Positions 7,509-19,268 of a DNA stretch of 64,000 nt are shown in pieces; within the stretch, counting starts at the first letter, position 1; every line of letters begins with the position of its first letter. This stretch comes from Croceivirga radicis (lineage in GTDB: Bacteria; Bacteroidota; Bacteroidia; Flavobacteriales; Flavobacteriaceae). Both the position numbers and the translations under genes were made by a program. The notes beneath the pieces are model-generated. The model had not been told where the DNA came from, did no database searches, and saw only the letters and a program-made list of their open reading frames with translations. The DNA lies in assembly GCF_002072105.2 (NCBI RefSeq), contig NZ_MTBC01000002.1:372001-436000 (forward strand), read 5' to 3'.

Positions 7509-9517
7509 TGGCCGTAAAGGAAAAAACCATAATGCATAGACTGTATTTGGTGGCAGCAGGGATGTTCTTGTTTGCCGTGGCCGTTGTATGGAAGCTGGTA
7601 GATATACAAATGGTAGATGGTGACACCTATAAGGAAATGGCGCAAGCCAAAACCGAAAAAATGTTCACCATACAACCAAATAGAGGTAATATTTATGCAG
7701 ATGATGGTAGTTTACTGGCGGCTTCTGTGGCCAAATACGAAATTAGATTTGATACCAACACGGTAACAGAGAAAGATTGGCAAGAAAACATTGGTCCTTT
7801 ATGTGATTCCTTAGGTATGTTGTTCAATAAGCCGGCTTCTCATTACCGTCAAATGCTTAGAAAAGCTAGGGCCAATAAGAATGGTTACAAGTTAATTGCA
7901 CGCAATGTTGGGTATTTAGATTATCAGCGGCTTAGGGGCTTTCCATTGTTTAAATTAGGTCCGCATAGGGGTGGTTTTATAGAGAAACATAGGGTAGTTA
8001 GGGAATATCCTCTGGGTAAAATGGGTGCGCGCAGTATTGGTTATGAGCGTGTAGATGAAAAAGGTTATTATACCAGAGTGGGGCTAGATGGTGCCTTTGG
8101 TGCTACCTATTTAAGAGGTAGGGAAGGTAAGCGTTTAAAGCAAAAAAGTGCCGGTAGCCATTGGAAACCTGTTGGTTTTAACAATACCATAGAGCCGCAA
8201 GACGGTATGGATGTGGTAACCACAATAAATTCTAATATACAAGATATTGCGCATCATGCTTTGCTTGGCCAGTTAGAAAAGTATAAGGCTGATCACGGTT
8301 GTGTTGTGGTTATGGAGGTAGAAACTGGCGAGATAAAAGCCATTTCCAATCTTGGAAGAACCGAAGAGGGAAACTATTATGAGCGTTTAAATTATGCGGT
8401 TGGTGAGTCTCATGAGCCTGGCTCTACCTTTAAACTAATGTCTTTAGTGGCTGCCATGGAAGATAACATGGTAGATACCAATACGGTTGTAGATACCGAA
8501 AAAGGGCGTTATAAAGTTTATGATCGCGTTGTTCGTGATTCTAAATGGGGTGGTTACGGTAAAGTGTCGGTTGCAGATGCTTTTGCTGTTTCTTCCAATA
8601 CGGCCTTTGCTAAAATTATACATGAAAATTACAAGGAGAACCCAGAGAAGTTTGTAAATCGTCTCATGAATATGGGGCTTCATAAAAATTTAGGACTTCC
8701 CATAATTGGAGAGGGTAGTCCGGTAATCCGCTATCCTGGTGATAAAGGTTGGTCAGGAATTTCTTTGGCTTGGATGTCTCATGGTTATGAGGTTTCTATG
8801 ACTCCTTTACAAACCTTGGCATTCTATAATGCCATAGCTAATAATGGAGAGTTGGTGAAACCAAGATTCATAAAAGAGGCCAGGATAGGTAACAGGGTGG
8901 TAAAAGCTTTTGATAAAGAGGTGTTGAATCCGTCTATCTGTTCAGATGCTACGGTAAAAAAGGCCCAGCGTATTTTAAAAGATGTTGTAGAAAAGAAAAA
9001 GGGAACTGGGCATGGTTTGTATAGCCCTACTTTTTCAATGGCAGGTAAAACAGGTACGTGCCAAAAAAATTACGTGGCAAAAGACCCAGATAAATTAGCA
9101 TATATATCTTCTTTTGTAGGTTATTTTCCTGCGGATAATCCAAAATATAGCTGCATTGTTGTAATTCATGAACCGGATAAGAGCGTAGGTTATTACGGGG
9201 CCGATGTTTCTGGACCGGTATTTAAATCGTTAGCTCAAAAAATATATACCAATTCACCTGTTATTGATAAAGTGGATCCCGAAAGCCCCAAAGAGGCGGT
9301 TCTAGAAAAAAACTACAAAAACTACTATGCCTTATCACAAAAAGTTAAAACAGCAATTCCCAATCTTTCAGGAATGAGTGGTATGGATGCTGTGTCCCTA
9401 TTGGAGAATATGGGGGTGAAAGTACAGGTTAGGGGTAATGGTAAGGTAAAAAAGCAATCGGTAAAGGCAGGTACGGCAATAAAAGAAGTTGAATATATAA
9501 TACTGGAGCTTTCATGA
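7508..9517 (+). CDS. ftsI: Septal peptidoglycan transpeptidase (class B PBP, PBP3-type) with PASTA domain
   Basis: 669 residues: N-terminal membrane helix (about 12-32), PBP dimerisation domain, transpeptidase domain and a C-terminal PASTA domain (about 612-669, starting IPNLSGMSGMDAV). Active-site motifs are complete: STFK with nucleophile S306, SSN at 362-364 and KTG at 514-516. It cross-links septal peptidoglycan together with the glycosyltransferase FtsW encoded 4 kb downstream. The PASTA domain is usual in Bacteroidota but absent from E. coli FtsI. Overlaps ftsL by one base and murE by four. Confidence 0.95.
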   Translation: MAVKEKTIMHRLYLVAAGMFLFAVAVVWKLVDIQMVDGDTYKEMAQAKTEKMFTIQPNRGNIYADDGSLLAASVAKYEIRFDTNTVTEKDWQENIGPLCDSLGMLFNKPASHYRQMLRKARANKNGYKLIARNVGYLDYQRLRGFPLFKLGPHRGGFIEKHRVVREYPLGKMGARSIGYERVDEKGYYTRVGLDGAFGATYLRGREGKRLKQKSAGSHWKPVGFNNTIEPQDGMDVVTTINSNIQDIAHHALLGQLEKYKADHGCVVVMEVETGEIKAISNLGRTEEGNYYERLNYAVGESHEPGSTFKLMSLVAAMEDNMVDTNTVVDTEKGRYKVYDRVVRDSKWGGYGKVSVADAFAVSSNTAFAKIIHENYKENPEKFVNRLMNMGLHKNLGLPIIGEGSPVIRYPGDKGWSGISLAWMSHGYEVSMTPLQTLAFYNAIANNGELVKPRFIKEARIGNRVVKAFDKEVLNPSICSDATVKKAQRILKDVVEKKKGTGHGLYSPTFSMAGKTGTCQKNYVAKDPDKLAYISSFVGYFPADNPKYSCIVVIHEPDKSVGYYGADVSGPVFKSLAQKIYTNSPVIDKVDPESPKEAVLEKNYKNYYALSQKVKTAIPNLSGMSGMDAVSLLENMGVKVQVRGNGKVKKQSVKAGTAIKEVEYIILELS

Positions 9518-10977
9518 AGTTGTTGAAGGATATATTATATGGAGTGGGGCTTAACGCCGTGAGTGGAGACACCAATGTCTTGATCAATCAAGTGCATTTT
9601 GATTCTAGGCAAATTGGTATGGACGATGTATTTGTTGCTATTAAAGGGCTCCAGGTAGATGGGCATAAATTTATTGCTAAGGCTATCGATGCCGGTGTTA
9701 AGGCAGTGGTCTGTGAGGTAATGCCAGAAATGGTAATTAATGGTATTACCTACATTCAAGTTAAAGACTCCCAGCAAGCATTGGCGGTTATGGCGGCTAA
9801 TTTTTATGATAACCCTTCTAAAAACCTAAAATTAGTTGGGGTAACGGGTACCAATGGCAAAACCACTATTTCAACCTTATTGTACAACCTATTTAAAAGT
9901 GCGGGTTATAAAGTAGGTTTGATCTCTACTATAAAGATTATGGTAGATGACAAAGAATTTGCCACTACCCATACTACGCCAGATTCTCTTACTATTAACA
10001 AGTGTTTGGATTTAATGAGCCAAGCCGGGGTGGAGTTTTGTTTTATGGAAGTTAGTAGTCACGGTTTGCACCAAAAAAGAGCGGAAGGGCTTCATTTTCA
10101 AGGGGCGGTTTTTACCAACCTAAGCCATGATCACCTAGATTACCACAAGACCTTTGCAGCATATAGGGATACTAAAAAGTTACTGTTTGATGGATTGACC
10201 AAGACGGCATTTGCCTTAACCAATCTAGATGATAAGAATGGTGCCGTTATGCTACAAAATACCAAAGCTAAAAAACTTAGTTATTCCTTAAAAAGTATGA
10301 CGGATTATAGGGGGCAAATCCTAGAACGTCAACTAGATGGGCAATTGTTGAAAGTAGATGATAATGAGCTATGGACCAAGTTAATAGGTGACTTTAATGC
10401 CTATAATATTTTGGCCATTTATGCGGTTGCGATAGAATTAGGTTTAGAACGCTTAGAGGTGCTTCGTCTAATTAGTGAACTGCAAACTGTAGATGGAAGG
10501 TTTCAATATTTTGTATCTAAAAATAAAATAACGGCTATTGTTGATTATGCCCATACGCCGGATGCGCTAAAAAACGTGTTGAACACTATAAACACTTTAA
10601 GGACTGGAAATGAAAAAGTCATCACCGTAGTGGGGTGTGGTGGTGATAGAGATAAGTCTAAGCGTCCGGTTATGGGTCATATCGCATCAGAAATGAGCCA
10701 GCAGGCCATATTTACATCAGACAATCCAAGAACAGAAGAGCCCGCAACCATCATCCAAGAGATGGAAGCTGGGGTGGAGCCACAAAACACACGTAAGGTT
10801 TTGAGCATAGAAAATAGAAGGCAAGCCATACGTACCGCTTGTAAGCTTGCCGTTGCTAATGATATTATTCTAGTGGCAGGCAAAGGGCATGAGACCTACC
10901 AAGAAACCAATGGGGTACGCACGGAGTTCGATGATTTTAAAGAATTAAAAATCGCATTAAAAGAAATAGAAGGCTAA
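9514..10977 (+). CDS. murE: UDP-MurNAc-tripeptide synthetase (meso-diaminopimelate-adding)
   Basis: 487 residues. ATP-binding loop GTNGKTT with K116, Mur-ligase central and C-terminal domains, and the DNPR motif at 403-406 that marks enzymes adding meso-diaminopimelate rather than lysine. It adds the third residue of the stem peptide to UDP-MurNAc-Ala-Glu in the cytoplasm. The start overlaps the ftsI stop (ATGA) and the stop overlaps mraY by one base, so translation is probably coupled. Confidence 0.96.
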   Translation: MKLLKDILYGVGLNAVSGDTNVLINQVHFDSRQIGMDDVFVAIKGLQVDGHKFIAKAIDAGVKAVVCEVMPEMVINGITYIQVKDSQQALAVMAANFYDNPSKNLKLVGVTGTNGKTTISTLLYNLFKSAGYKVGLISTIKIMVDDKEFATTHTTPDSLTINKCLDLMSQAGVEFCFMEVSSHGLHQKRAEGLHFQGAVFTNLSHDHLDYHKTFAAYRDTKKLLFDGLTKTAFALTNLDDKNGAVMLQNTKAKKLSYSLKSMTDYRGQILERQLDGQLLKVDDNELWTKLIGDFNAYNILAIYAVAIELGLERLEVLRLISELQTVDGRFQYFVSKNKITAIVDYAHTPDALKNVLNTINTLRTGNEKVITVVGCGGDRDKSKRPVMGHIASEMSQQAIFTSDNPRTEEPATIIQEMEAGVEPQNTRKVLSIENRRQAIRTACKLAVANDIILVAGKGHETYQETNGVRTEFDDFKELKIALKEIEG

Positions 10978-12197
10978 TGTTGTATTATTTGTTTCAATTT
11001 TTAGAAGAACAATACCAGATTCCTGGAGCTTCCTTATTTCAATTCCTCTCTTTTAGAGCTGGTTTTGCGGTAATTCTATCCTTGCTTATTGCCATGGTAT
11101 ATGGTAAACGTATAATTCTGTTTCTTCAAAAACAACAGATTGGCGAAACCGTGCGTGATTTAGGCTTGCAAGGGCAAAAGCAAAAGGCAGGAACGCCAAC
11201 TATGGGCGGTATCATCATTATTTTGTCTACCCTGATTCCAGTACTACTGGTGTGCGATTTAAAGAATATCTATATCATCTTGCTCATAGTTACCATGGTG
11301 TGGATGGGTATAATTGGTTTTATAGACGATTACATTAAGATTTTTAAGAAGAACAAAGAAGGCTTAAAAGGTAGATTTAAAGTAATTGGCCAGGTTGGTT
11401 TAGGTCTAGTTGTAGGTGCCGTGCTTTACTTTCATCCGCAAGTAACTATAAAGGAAAAAGACGGGTCTAGAATTACAGAAGATTTTAAGGTAGAACGCGT
11501 TTATGGAGAAGAGCTAAGCACTGTTCGTACCAATATTCCATTTTTTAAGAACAATGAGCTTAACTATGCAGATTTCATTTCTTGGATGGGAGAGGGAATG
11601 GAGGAGTACGCATGGCTCATCTTTATTCCGGTAGTTATTTTAATTGTTACAGCGGTATCCAATGGTGCTAATTTAACGGATGGTATAGATGGTTTGGCCG
11701 CAGGATCTTCTGCTATAATCGTATTGACCTTGGGTATTTTTGCATGGGTGTCTGGTAATATCCTTTTCTCAGATTACTTAGATATTTTTTACATACCTCG
11801 GGTTGGTGAAACCGTAGTTTTTATAGCGGCCTTTGTGGGGGGCTTAATTGGCTTTTTGTGGTACAACACCTTTCCAGCACAAGTATTTATGGGAGATACC
11901 GGCAGCTTAACCATAGGTGGGGTAATCGCGGTAATAGCTATAATCGTTAGAAAAGAATTGTTGATTCCACTTTTGTGCGGAATCTTTTTTGCCGAGTCAC
12001 TTTCTGTGATGATTCAAGTAGGATACTTTAAGCATACCAAGAAAAAATATGGAGAAGGAAAACGGATATTTCTAATGGCTCCTTTACACCATCATTACCA
12101 GAAGAAATTATACCACGAAAGTAAGATTGTAACCCGCTTTTGGATTATTGGAATTCTTTTGGCCATAGTTAGCATTGTAACCTTGAAAATTAGATAA
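10977..12197 (+). CDS. mraY: Phospho-MurNAc-pentapeptide transferase
   Basis: 406 residues with about ten membrane helices. Family signatures are present: [30 protein letters not shown], and the HHHYQ cluster near the C-terminus. It transfers phospho-MurNAc-pentapeptide to undecaprenyl phosphate, making lipid I. Longer than E. coli MraY (360) because of an insert around 155-205 ([18 protein letters not shown]), as is normal in Bacteroidota. Confidence 0.96.
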   Translation: MLYYLFQFLEEQYQIPGASLFQFLSFRAGFAVILSLLIAMVYGKRIILFLQKQQIGETVRDLGLQGQKQKAGTPTMGGIIIILSTLIPVLLVCDLKNIYIILLIVTMVWMGIIGFIDDYIKIFKKNKEGLKGRFKVIGQVGLGLVVGAVLYFHPQVTIKEKDGSRITEDFKVERVYGEELSTVRTNIPFFKNNELNYADFISWMGEGMEEYAWLIFIPVVILIVTAVSNGANLTDGIDGLAAGSSAIIVLTLGIFAWVSGNILFSDYLDIFYIPRVGETVVFIAAFVGGLIGFLWYNTFPAQVFMGDTGSLTIGGVIAVIAIIVRKELLIPLLCGIFFAESLSVMIQVGYFKHTKKKYGEGKRIFLMAPLHHHYQKKLYHESKIVTRFWIIGILLAIVSIVTLKIR

Positions 12198-12199
12198 GG

Positions 12200-13534
12200 G
12201 TGAAAAGATTGGTGGTGCTTGGTGGTGGAGAAAGTGGCGTGGGAACCGCCATTTTGGCAAAACAAAAAGGGTATGCGGTTTTTGTTTCTGATTTTGGAAG
12301 CATAAAGCCAAACTATAAAAACGTTCTTGAACAGTTTGAAATTGAATGGGAAGAGAAAATGCATACGGAATCTAAGATTCTAAATGCGGATTTAGTAATG
12401 AAAAGTCCTGGAATTCCAGATAAGGCACCAATGGTAAAGCAATTGGTGGCAAATGGCATTCCAGTAATATCTGAAATTGAATTTGCAACCAATTATACGG
12501 ATGCAGAATTAATTGGTATTACCGGCAGTAACGGTAAAACAACCACTACCATGTTGGCCTATCATCTAATAAAAAACGGTGGTGTGAATGTGGGGATGGC
12601 CGGTAATATAGGCGATAGTTATGCTAAAATGGTGGCAGAGCAGCATTTTGATTGCTATGTTCTGGAAATAAGCAGCTTTCAGCTAGACGGTATCGTGAGT
12701 TTTAAGCCAAACATTGCCATAATAACCAATATAACGCCAGATCATTTAAATCGATATGATTACAAATTTGAAAACTATATCGCATCTAAATTTAGAATAG
12801 CAATGAATCAGACAGCGGAAGATTATTTAATCTATGATGCAGACGATTCCGTGATTACCGAATGGTTATCGCAAAACCCAGTTCAATCAAAACTATTGCC
12901 TTTTTCGCTAGAGCGAGAACTAGAAGAAGGGGCATATATAGACAACAACCTAATTAAAATAAACGTAGACACTAATTATTTGGAGATGAGTACAGATTTT
13001 TTAACGCTAGAAGGAAAGCACAATACAAAAAATGCAATGGCAGCTAGTATGGCCGCTATGTTGGTGCGAGTGAGGAAAGAAGCTATTAGGGATAGCATAC
13101 AATCATTTCAGGGAGCTCCCCATAGATTGGAAAAAGTGTTGAAAATTAATCACGTAGAATATATAAACGATTCTAAGGCAACTAACGTAAATGCTACCTA
13201 CTATGCGTTAGACGGTATAAAAAAACCAATTGTTTGGATAGTGGGTGGTACAGATAAGGGCAATGATTACACAGACCTTATGCCTTTGGTAAGAGAAAAG
13301 GTAAAAGCAATTATCTGCTTAGGTATGGATAATAGCAAATTGGTGGCCACTTTTGGTAAGGTTGTTGAGCCTTTGGTAGAAACCTATTCTATGGAAGAAG
13401 CGGTTAAGATTGCCTATAAGGTTGCGGAACGTGGTGATGCCGTTTTACTATCACCAGCCTGTGCAAGTTTTGATTTGTTTAAAAATTATGAAGACCGCGG
13501 CGATCAATTTAAAGATGCGGTAAGAAATTTATAG
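12200..13534 (+). CDS. murD: UDP-MurNAc-L-alanine:D-glutamate ligase
   Basis: 444 residues from a GTG start two bases after mraY. N-terminal Rossmann segment VVLGGGESGVG, ATP loop GSNGKTTTT with K113, ITPDHLNRY, and C-terminal DGIKKPIVWIVGG and SPACASFDLFKNYEDRG. It adds D-Glu to UDP-MurNAc-Ala. No ATG lies near, and the first GTG fits the usual MurD N-terminus. Confidence 0.96.
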   Translation: MKRLVVLGGGESGVGTAILAKQKGYAVFVSDFGSIKPNYKNVLEQFEIEWEEKMHTESKILNADLVMKSPGIPDKAPMVKQLVANGIPVISEIEFATNYTDAELIGITGSNGKTTTTMLAYHLIKNGGVNVGMAGNIGDSYAKMVAEQHFDCYVLEISSFQLDGIVSFKPNIAIITNITPDHLNRYDYKFENYIASKFRIAMNQTAEDYLIYDADDSVITEWLSQNPVQSKLLPFSLERELEEGAYIDNNLIKINVDTNYLEMSTDFLTLEGKHNTKNAMAASMAAMLVRVRKEAIRDSIQSFQGAPHRLEKVLKINHVEYINDSKATNVNATYYALDGIKKPIVWIVGGTDKGNDYTDLMPLVREKVKAIICLGMDNSKLVATFGKVVEPLVETYSMEEAVKIAYKVAERGDAVLLSPACASFDLFKNYEDRGDQFKDAVRNL

Positions 13535-13545
13535 AGAATAGGTAG

Positions 13546-14745
13546 ATGAAAGCATTAATGAAAAACTTACGGGGAGATCGTGCCATTTGGGGCATTGTTG
13601 CCTTGTTGGCTATTTTTTCATTTTTGCCGGTGTACAGTGCTAGTACCAACTTGGTTTACGTTAAAGATTCTGGTACGGCATTAGGGCACTTGGTAAAGCA
13701 TGGCGTGCTGTTGTTTTTAGGTTTTATGATCATCTTTGCCGTACATCGTATTCCTGCGCATTACTTTAAAGGCCTGTCCCTAATTGGGCTCCCAATAATA
13801 TTGTGCTTGTTGGGGTACACTCTAACAGTAGAAACCAATATTGGAGGCGTAAGTGCCAACCGGTGGATTACTATTCCGGTTGTAGGTATTCCTTTTCAAA
13901 CATCTACGTTGGCTTCTGTTGTTTTAATGATTTGGGTTGCTAGGTATTTAAGTAAAATAAGAGATAGGCAAGTTACTTTTCAAGAAAGTATTTTGCCTCT
14001 TTGGTTGCCTATTGCCTTGGTGGTGGGTTTAATTTTACCCGCTAACTTTTCTACGGCTGCAATTGTAGGTGCATTGGCTTTTTTACTTTGCTTTTTAGGG
14101 GGGTATCCGTTAAAGTATCTAACGGTAATGGTGGTTACCGGGGGTATATTGGCAAGTATGTTCCTATTTGTTTTGTTCAAAGCACCAGAAGTGTTGCCAG
14201 ACAGGGCGGGTACGTGGAAATCAAGAATAGAAACCTTTTTAAATCCAGATGAAGCTTCTGCAGATGCCAATAGGCAGGTAAATTATGCTAAAATGGCTGT
14301 TGCGCAAGGTGGTATTGTAGGTAAGGGAGCTGGTAAAAGTGTCATGAAAAACATTTTATCCCAAAGTACATCAGATTTCATTTTTGCAATCATAATAGAA
14401 GAGTATGGATTAATAGGTGGCTTGGGGTTGTTGTTTTTTTACTTGTTGCTCTTGTTTAGAATTGTGGTTGTGGCCAATAGTGCCGAAACCATCTTTACCA
14501 AGTTGTTGGTGATAGGGGTAGGTGTGCCCATTGTTTTTCAGGCATTGATAAATATGGCGGTCGTGGTTCAGTTGTTTCCAACAACGGGTCAGCCACTACC
14601 CTTAATTAGTATGGGGGGTACTTCTATTTGGATGACGTGCTTGGCCATAGGTATAGTATTGAGTGCAAGCAATAAGAAAACGGAAGAGCCGGCTGCAGAA
14701 ATAGATGATATGAACCCTTTAGAAGTTTTAAGTGGACAAATTTAG
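13546..14745 (+). CDS. ftsW: Septal peptidoglycan glycosyltransferase FtsW
   Basis: 399 residues, about ten membrane helices, SEDS family. [17 protein letters not shown] and the late [17 protein letters not shown] motif are the FtsW/RodA signatures. It polymerises glycan strands from lipid II at the septum as the partner of FtsI. Its last 14 bases overlap the murG start. Confidence 0.95.
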   Translation: MKALMKNLRGDRAIWGIVALLAIFSFLPVYSASTNLVYVKDSGTALGHLVKHGVLLFLGFMIIFAVHRIPAHYFKGLSLIGLPIILCLLGYTLTVETNIGGVSANRWITIPVVGIPFQTSTLASVVLMIWVARYLSKIRDRQVTFQESILPLWLPIALVVGLILPANFSTAAIVGALAFLLCFLGGYPLKYLTVMVVTGGILASMFLFVLFKAPEVLPDRAGTWKSRIETFLNPDEASADANRQVNYAKMAVAQGGIVGKGAGKSVMKNILSQSTSDFIFAIIIEEYGLIGGLGLLFFYLLLLFRIVVVANSAETIFTKLLVIGVGVPIVFQALINMAVVVQLFPTTGQPLPLISMGGTSIWMTCLAIGIVLSASNKKTEEPAAEIDDMNPLEVLSGQI

Positions 14746-15820
14746 ATTCATATTATCCGGTGGCGGTACGGGCGGTCATATTTATCCGGCCATATCCATA
14801 GCTAATGAGCTTAAGCAACGCTATCCAAATGCGGAGTTTTTGTTTGTTGGGGCCAAGGATAAAATGGAAATGGAAAAAGTGCCAAATGCCGGTTATAAAA
14901 TAGAAGGTTTGTGGATTAGCGGGTTGCAGCGTAAGCTTACATTTAAAAATGCACTATTTCCAATTAAAGTAATTAGTAGTTTGTTAAAGTCTAGGAACAT
15001 TATTAAGCAATTTAAACCGGACGTTGCCATAGGTACGGGAGGTTTTGCTAGTGGGCCTTTGCTTAAAATGGCAGAACGGGCAGGTGTTCCCTGTGTACTT
15101 CAAGAGCAAAATTCTTTTGCCGGAATTACCAATAAGCTTTTGGCGGGCAAAGCAGAGAAAATTTGTGTGGCCTATTCTGGTATGGAAAAGTTTTTTCCTA
15201 AAGACAAAATCGTACTAACCGGTAACCCCGTTCGTAAAGATTTAGTAGCTATTAAGCATGATGCTAAGGCTGTAAAAGCTGCTTATGGTTTAGATGAAAC
15301 TAAACCAGTGGTTTTGGTTTTGGGCGGTAGTTTAGGGGCAAGACGAATAAATGAATTGATAGAGACCGAGCTTTCCTTTTTTAGGGCGAACGATGTTCAG
15401 GTTTTTTGGCAGTGCGGTAAACTATATGAACAAGATTATAAAAAATACAACAGCGAGGACGTAAAAGTTCAGGCCTTTATAAATGAAATGGATAAGGCTT
15501 ATGCCATGGCGGATATTATTATATCTAGGGCAGGTGCCGGTTCGGTTTCAGAATTATGTTTGGTTGGTAAGCCGGTTTTGTTCGTGCCTTCTCCCAATGT
15601 AGCAGAAGACCATCAGACTAAAAATGCTGAGGCATTGGTAAAAAAGAATGCCGCGCTAATGTTGAAGGAAACGGAGCTAGAGGGCCAGTTTGAGCCTGCA
15701 TTTAAAGGATTGTTAGATTCAAAAGAGCAACAAGCAACACTCTCTAGAAATATTAAACGATTGGGTATGCCACATGCAACAACCGCAATTGTAGATGAAA
15801 TTGAAAAATTATTAAAATGA
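14732..15820 (+). CDS. murG: Lipid II synthase (UDP-GlcNAc transferase MurG)
   Basis: 362 residues, GT28 family. Begins after a GTG that overlaps ftsW by 14 bases; the glycine-rich loop [13 protein letters not shown] is at about 8-20, as usual near the N-terminus. The second loop [12 protein letters not shown] and the nucleotide site [11 protein letters not shown] are present. It makes lipid II from lipid I at the inner face of the membrane. Overlaps murC by four bases (ATGA). Confidence 0.96.
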   Translation: MDKFRFILSGGGTGGHIYPAISIANELKQRYPNAEFLFVGAKDKMEMEKVPNAGYKIEGLWISGLQRKLTFKNALFPIKVISSLLKSRNIIKQFKPDVAIGTGGFASGPLLKMAERAGVPCVLQEQNSFAGITNKLLAGKAEKICVAYSGMEKFFPKDKIVLTGNPVRKDLVAIKHDAKAVKAAYGLDETKPVVLVLGGSLGARRINELIETELSFFRANDVQVFWQCGKLYEQDYKKYNSEDVKVQAFINEMDKAYAMADIIISRAGAGSVSELCLVGKPVLFVPSPNVAEDHQTKNAEALVKKNAALMLKETELEGQFEPAFKGLLDSKEQQATLSRNIKRLGMPHATTAIVDEIEKLLK

Positions 15821-17169
15821 ATATGACGGACATACATAACGTATATTTTATCGGTATTGGAGGTATCGGTATGTCCGCATTGGCCAGATATTTCCATTTC
15901 ATTGGTAAGCAAGTTGGAGGCTATGATAAAACTAGAACGCCTTTAACTGAAGAATTGGCTACAAGTGGTATGGCCATTCACTATGCAGATGATTTGACTT
16001 TGGTGCCTGAGTGTTTTAAAACCAAGGAGAATACATTAGTGGTTTATACACCGGCTATTCCAAAGCATCATTCAGAATTGAATTATTTTATCGCCAACAA
16101 ATTTCAAGTTCAAAAAAGAGCTCAGGTTCTTGGTCTTATTACAAAAGGCACGTATTGCTTTGCCGTAGCTGGTACACATGGTAAAACCACTACTAGCAGT
16201 ATTCTGGCTCATTTGTTAAACGAAGTAAATGCACCATTTTCAGCATTTTTAGGTGGAATTTCAGAAGATTTCAATTCCAATTATGTTTGTAAGGGTCAAG
16301 AATATACTGTTGTAGAAGCAGACGAGTATGATCGTTCTTTCTTGCATTTGCACCCTAATATGGCTTGTGTAACATCAATGGATGCGGATCACTTGGATAT
16401 TTACGGAGATGCAGATAATTTAAAACAAACGTTTGCTCAGTTTGCAGGTATTGTTGCTAAAAATGGTGGCTTGCTAAAACCGCAAAATGTTGGTTTAAAA
16501 GGGATATCGTATGGTATTGAAGATGGTTCGGATTATGAGATACATAATTTGGAAATTAGAAATGGTGCCTATCAATTCAACATTAAAACTCCAAAAGAGA
16601 TTATTAGGTCTATTTCATTTTCAAAACCAGGCAGGCATAACCTAAATAATGCACTAGCAGCATTGGCCATGGCGGCAGAGGCTGGTTTTAACGCTAAAGA
16701 TTTAGCAGAAGGTCTAGCAACCTTTAAAGGCGTACAAAGAAGGTTTTCATATCAAATTAAAAGTAGGGATTTCTATTTTATAGATGACTATGCGCATCAT
16801 CCTACAGAAATAGAAGCGGTACACCAGGCCGTTCGGGAGATGCATCCAAATTTATTGGTAACCGTGGTTTTTCAACCACACTTGTTTTCTAGAACACAAG
16901 ATTTTATGGAAGGGTTTGCGACAAGCTTGTCAAAATTTGATAGGGTGTTGTTGCTAGATATTTATCCTGCCAGAGAGGAACCTATTCCAGGGGTAGATTC
17001 TGGCGTGTTGTTAGAGAAAATCACCCAAGAAAATAAACGTATAATAGATAAAGCAGATTTAGTACAAGAGCTACAGAACTTAGACCAAGGAGTTTTGTTA
17101 ACGCTAGGAGCGGGAGATATAGGATTAGAGGTTGTAAAAATTAAAAAAGCACTACAACATGCGTATTAG
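15817..17169 (+). CDS. murC: UDP-MurNAc:L-alanine ligase
   Basis: 450 residues. [14 protein letters not shown] Rossmann segment at about 11-24, ATP loop GTHGKTTTS with K123, [10 protein letters not shown], and [10 protein letters not shown] in the C-terminal domain. First Mur ligase of the pathway, adding L-Ala to UDP-MurNAc. ATG at 15817 overlaps murG; an internal ATG at 15823 is also possible. Overlaps ftsQ by 11 bases. Confidence 0.96.
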   Translation: MNMTDIHNVYFIGIGGIGMSALARYFHFIGKQVGGYDKTRTPLTEELATSGMAIHYADDLTLVPECFKTKENTLVVYTPAIPKHHSELNYFIANKFQVQKRAQVLGLITKGTYCFAVAGTHGKTTTSSILAHLLNEVNAPFSAFLGGISEDFNSNYVCKGQEYTVVEADEYDRSFLHLHPNMACVTSMDADHLDIYGDADNLKQTFAQFAGIVAKNGGLLKPQNVGLKGISYGIEDGSDYEIHNLEIRNGAYQFNIKTPKEIIRSISFSKPGRHNLNNALAALAMAAEAGFNAKDLAEGLATFKGVQRRFSYQIKSRDFYFIDDYAHHPTEIEAVHQAVREMHPNLLVTVVFQPHLFSRTQDFMEGFATSLSKFDRVLLLDIYPAREEPIPGVDSGVLLEKITQENKRIIDKADLVQELQNLDQGVLLTLGAGDIGLEVVKIKKALQHAY

Positions 17170-17878
17170 TATGGCCTATATAAAAATTGTGGTCCTTTTA
17201 CTTTTGGTAATAGGTTTATATGGTTTTGCCAGCGTTAGAAATGCTAAAAGGCCTATGGGCAACATCGCCATTAAATTTGTAGGTGAAGAAAACTTGTATT
17301 TGACCGAAGAAGCGGTTAATAAATTGTTAATACAAAAATTGGGAGCCTTGGAAAATAGGGCAAAAGATGCGGTAGTTTTGGATTCCATAGAGAAGATTGT
17401 GCAATCTAGTCCTATGGTGAAAACCGCACAAGTCTATCGTACGGTAGACGGTAAACTTATTTCCAAAATAATACAGCGAAAACCAATAGGCAGGATTGAA
17501 GGAAATTCCAGATTTTATTTGGATAGTGAGGGCAAGCGCATGCCCTTATCCAGGTATCATTCTGCAAGAGTGCCTATAATTACGGGAAAAATAACCGAGA
17601 AAACATTGGAAGATGCCTATGTTATTCTTGAGTATATAAGCCAAGATGATTTTCTAAGGAAAAATGTTATTGGTATACATATTAAAGATGAAGATGCATA
17701 CTTGCTTAAACTAAGAGTAGAAGAGTTTGTGGTGAATTTAGGAAGCGTGGAAAACCTTGACGAAAAGTTTAAAAAGTTTATGGCCTTTTATGTTAAGGCA
17801 GCTAAAGACAATAGCTTGGATACGTATGCAGAAGTAAGTTTAAAATTTGATAATCAAGTGGTTTGCACCAAAATATAA
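17159..17878 (+). CDS. ftsQ: Cell division protein FtsQ
   Basis: 239 residues: short cytoplasmic N-terminus, one membrane helix (about 7-25), then a periplasmic part with a POTRA-like segment (IKFVGEENLYLTEEAVNKLL) and a beta domain. Sequence identity of FtsQ is low across phyla; position between murC and ftsA, topology and length make the call. It belongs to the FtsQ-FtsL-FtsB complex. It ends three bases before ftsA. Confidence 0.9.
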   Translation: MRISMAYIKIVVLLLLVIGLYGFASVRNAKRPMGNIAIKFVGEENLYLTEEAVNKLLIQKLGALENRAKDAVVLDSIEKIVQSSPMVKTAQVYRTVDGKLISKIIQRKPIGRIEGNSRFYLDSEGKRMPLSRYHSARVPIITGKITEKTLEDAYVILEYISQDDFLRKNVIGIHIKDEDAYLLKLRVEEFVVNLGSVENLDEKFKKFMAFYVKAAKDNSLDTYAEVSLKFDNQVVCTKI

Positions 17879-17881
17879 GTT

Positions 17882-19243
17882 ATGGGACAAGGTAAATATT
17901 CTGTTGGTTTAGACATTGGTACTACCAAAATCGTGGCAATGATTGGTAGGGAAAATGAATATGGAAAAATCGAGATTTTAGGTTCGGGTAAATCTAAAAG
18001 TCTAGGTGTGCACAGAGGCGTGGTAAATAACATTACCCAAACCATTGCATCAATACAACAGGCTGTAGAACAGGCAGAGCTAAATTCTGGTTTAAAAATA
18101 GGTTCTGTAGTGGTGGGTATTGCAGGGCAACACATTAGAAGTTTACAGCATAGCGATTATATAACCCGGAATAACGCGGAAGAGGTTATAGACGAGGATG
18201 ATTTGGACATGTTGTGTAACCAAGTCTACAAATTGGTTATGTTGCCAGGAGAAGAAATAATCCACGTATTGCCACAAGAATATAAAGTAGATGGGCAGTC
18301 AGAAATCAAGGAGCCCATGGGTATGTATGGGGGTAGGCTAGAAGCAAACTTCCATGTGGTGGTAGGTCAGGTTTCTTCTATAAAAAACATAGGTAGGTGT
18401 ATTAAAAGTGCTGGTCTTGATTTAGGCAATATTACCCTAGAACCATTGGCATCTGCAGAGGCCGTTTTAAGTCAAGAGGAAAAGGAGGCAGGTGTTGCCT
18501 TGATCGATATAGGTGGTGGTACCACTGATTTGGCCATTTTCAAAGACGGCATTATTCGCCATACAGCGGTTATACCATTTGGTGGTAATGTAATTACAGA
18601 AGATATTAAAGAAGGCTGTTCTATTATAGAGAAGCAGGCAGAATTATTGAAAATAAAGTTTGGTTCCGCATGGCCAGGAGAAAACAAGGATAACGAAATT
18701 GTATCCATTCCAGGTTTAAGGGGTAGGGAGCCAAAAGAAATTACGCTTAAAAACTTATCTAAGATTATACATGCCCGCGTGGTAGAAATTATAGAGCAGG
18801 TGTATGTAGAGATTAGAAATTATGGTCACGAAGATCAGAAAAAGAAACTAATTGCTGGTATTGTTCTTACAGGTGGTGGTAGCCAACTTAAGCATTTAAA
18901 GCAGTTGGTAGAGTACATCACAGGTATGGATACCCGTATTGGTTACCCAAATGAACATCTTGCAGGTGATTCTGATGAAAGTGTGGCTAGCCCGTTGTAT
19001 GCAACTGCAGTTGGCCTTTTGATGAACGCCTTAAAAACAGATAATAAAAACTATATAGAAGAGGTTCCTGTAGGGCAAGAACAACAAGAAGATATGGGTG
19101 TGCCAGAAGAGGTTTTGGTAAGTAACACTGGAGAAGAGCAAGTAGCTGCCCAACAGCATACAAGCACCCAAACTAGAGAACGTAAGTCCATTTTTGACAA
19201 ATGGTCAGAGAAGTTGAAAGATTTTTTAGATAACGCAGAATAA
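17882..19243 (+). CDS. ftsA: Cell division protein FtsA
   Basis: 453 residues, actin/Hsp70 fold. Phosphate-1 motif VGLDIGTTKI at about 8-17, IDIGGGTTDLAIF phosphate-2, and LTGGGSQLKHL adenosine motif. The C-terminal end carries the basic amphipathic helix (about 431-452, SIFDKWSEKLKDFL) that tethers FtsA, and through it FtsZ, to the membrane. A Gln/Glu-rich linker precedes it. Confidence 0.96.
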   Translation: MGQGKYSVGLDIGTTKIVAMIGRENEYGKIEILGSGKSKSLGVHRGVVNNITQTIASIQQAVEQAELNSGLKIGSVVVGIAGQHIRSLQHSDYITRNNAEEVIDEDDLDMLCNQVYKLVMLPGEEIIHVLPQEYKVDGQSEIKEPMGMYGGRLEANFHVVVGQVSSIKNIGRCIKSAGLDLGNITLEPLASAEAVLSQEEKEAGVALIDIGGGTTDLAIFKDGIIRHTAVIPFGGNVITEDIKEGCSIIEKQAELLKIKFGSAWPGENKDNEIVSIPGLRGREPKEITLKNLSKIIHARVVEIIEQVYVEIRNYGHEDQKKKLIAGIVLTGGGSQLKHLKQLVEYITGMDTRIGYPNEHLAGDSDESVASPLYATAVGLLMNALKTDNKNYIEEVPVGQEQQEDMGVPEEVLVSNTGEEQVAAQQHTSTQTRERKSIFDKWSEKLKDFLDNAE

Positions 19244-19268
19244 CACACCCCCAAGAAAAATAAACAAC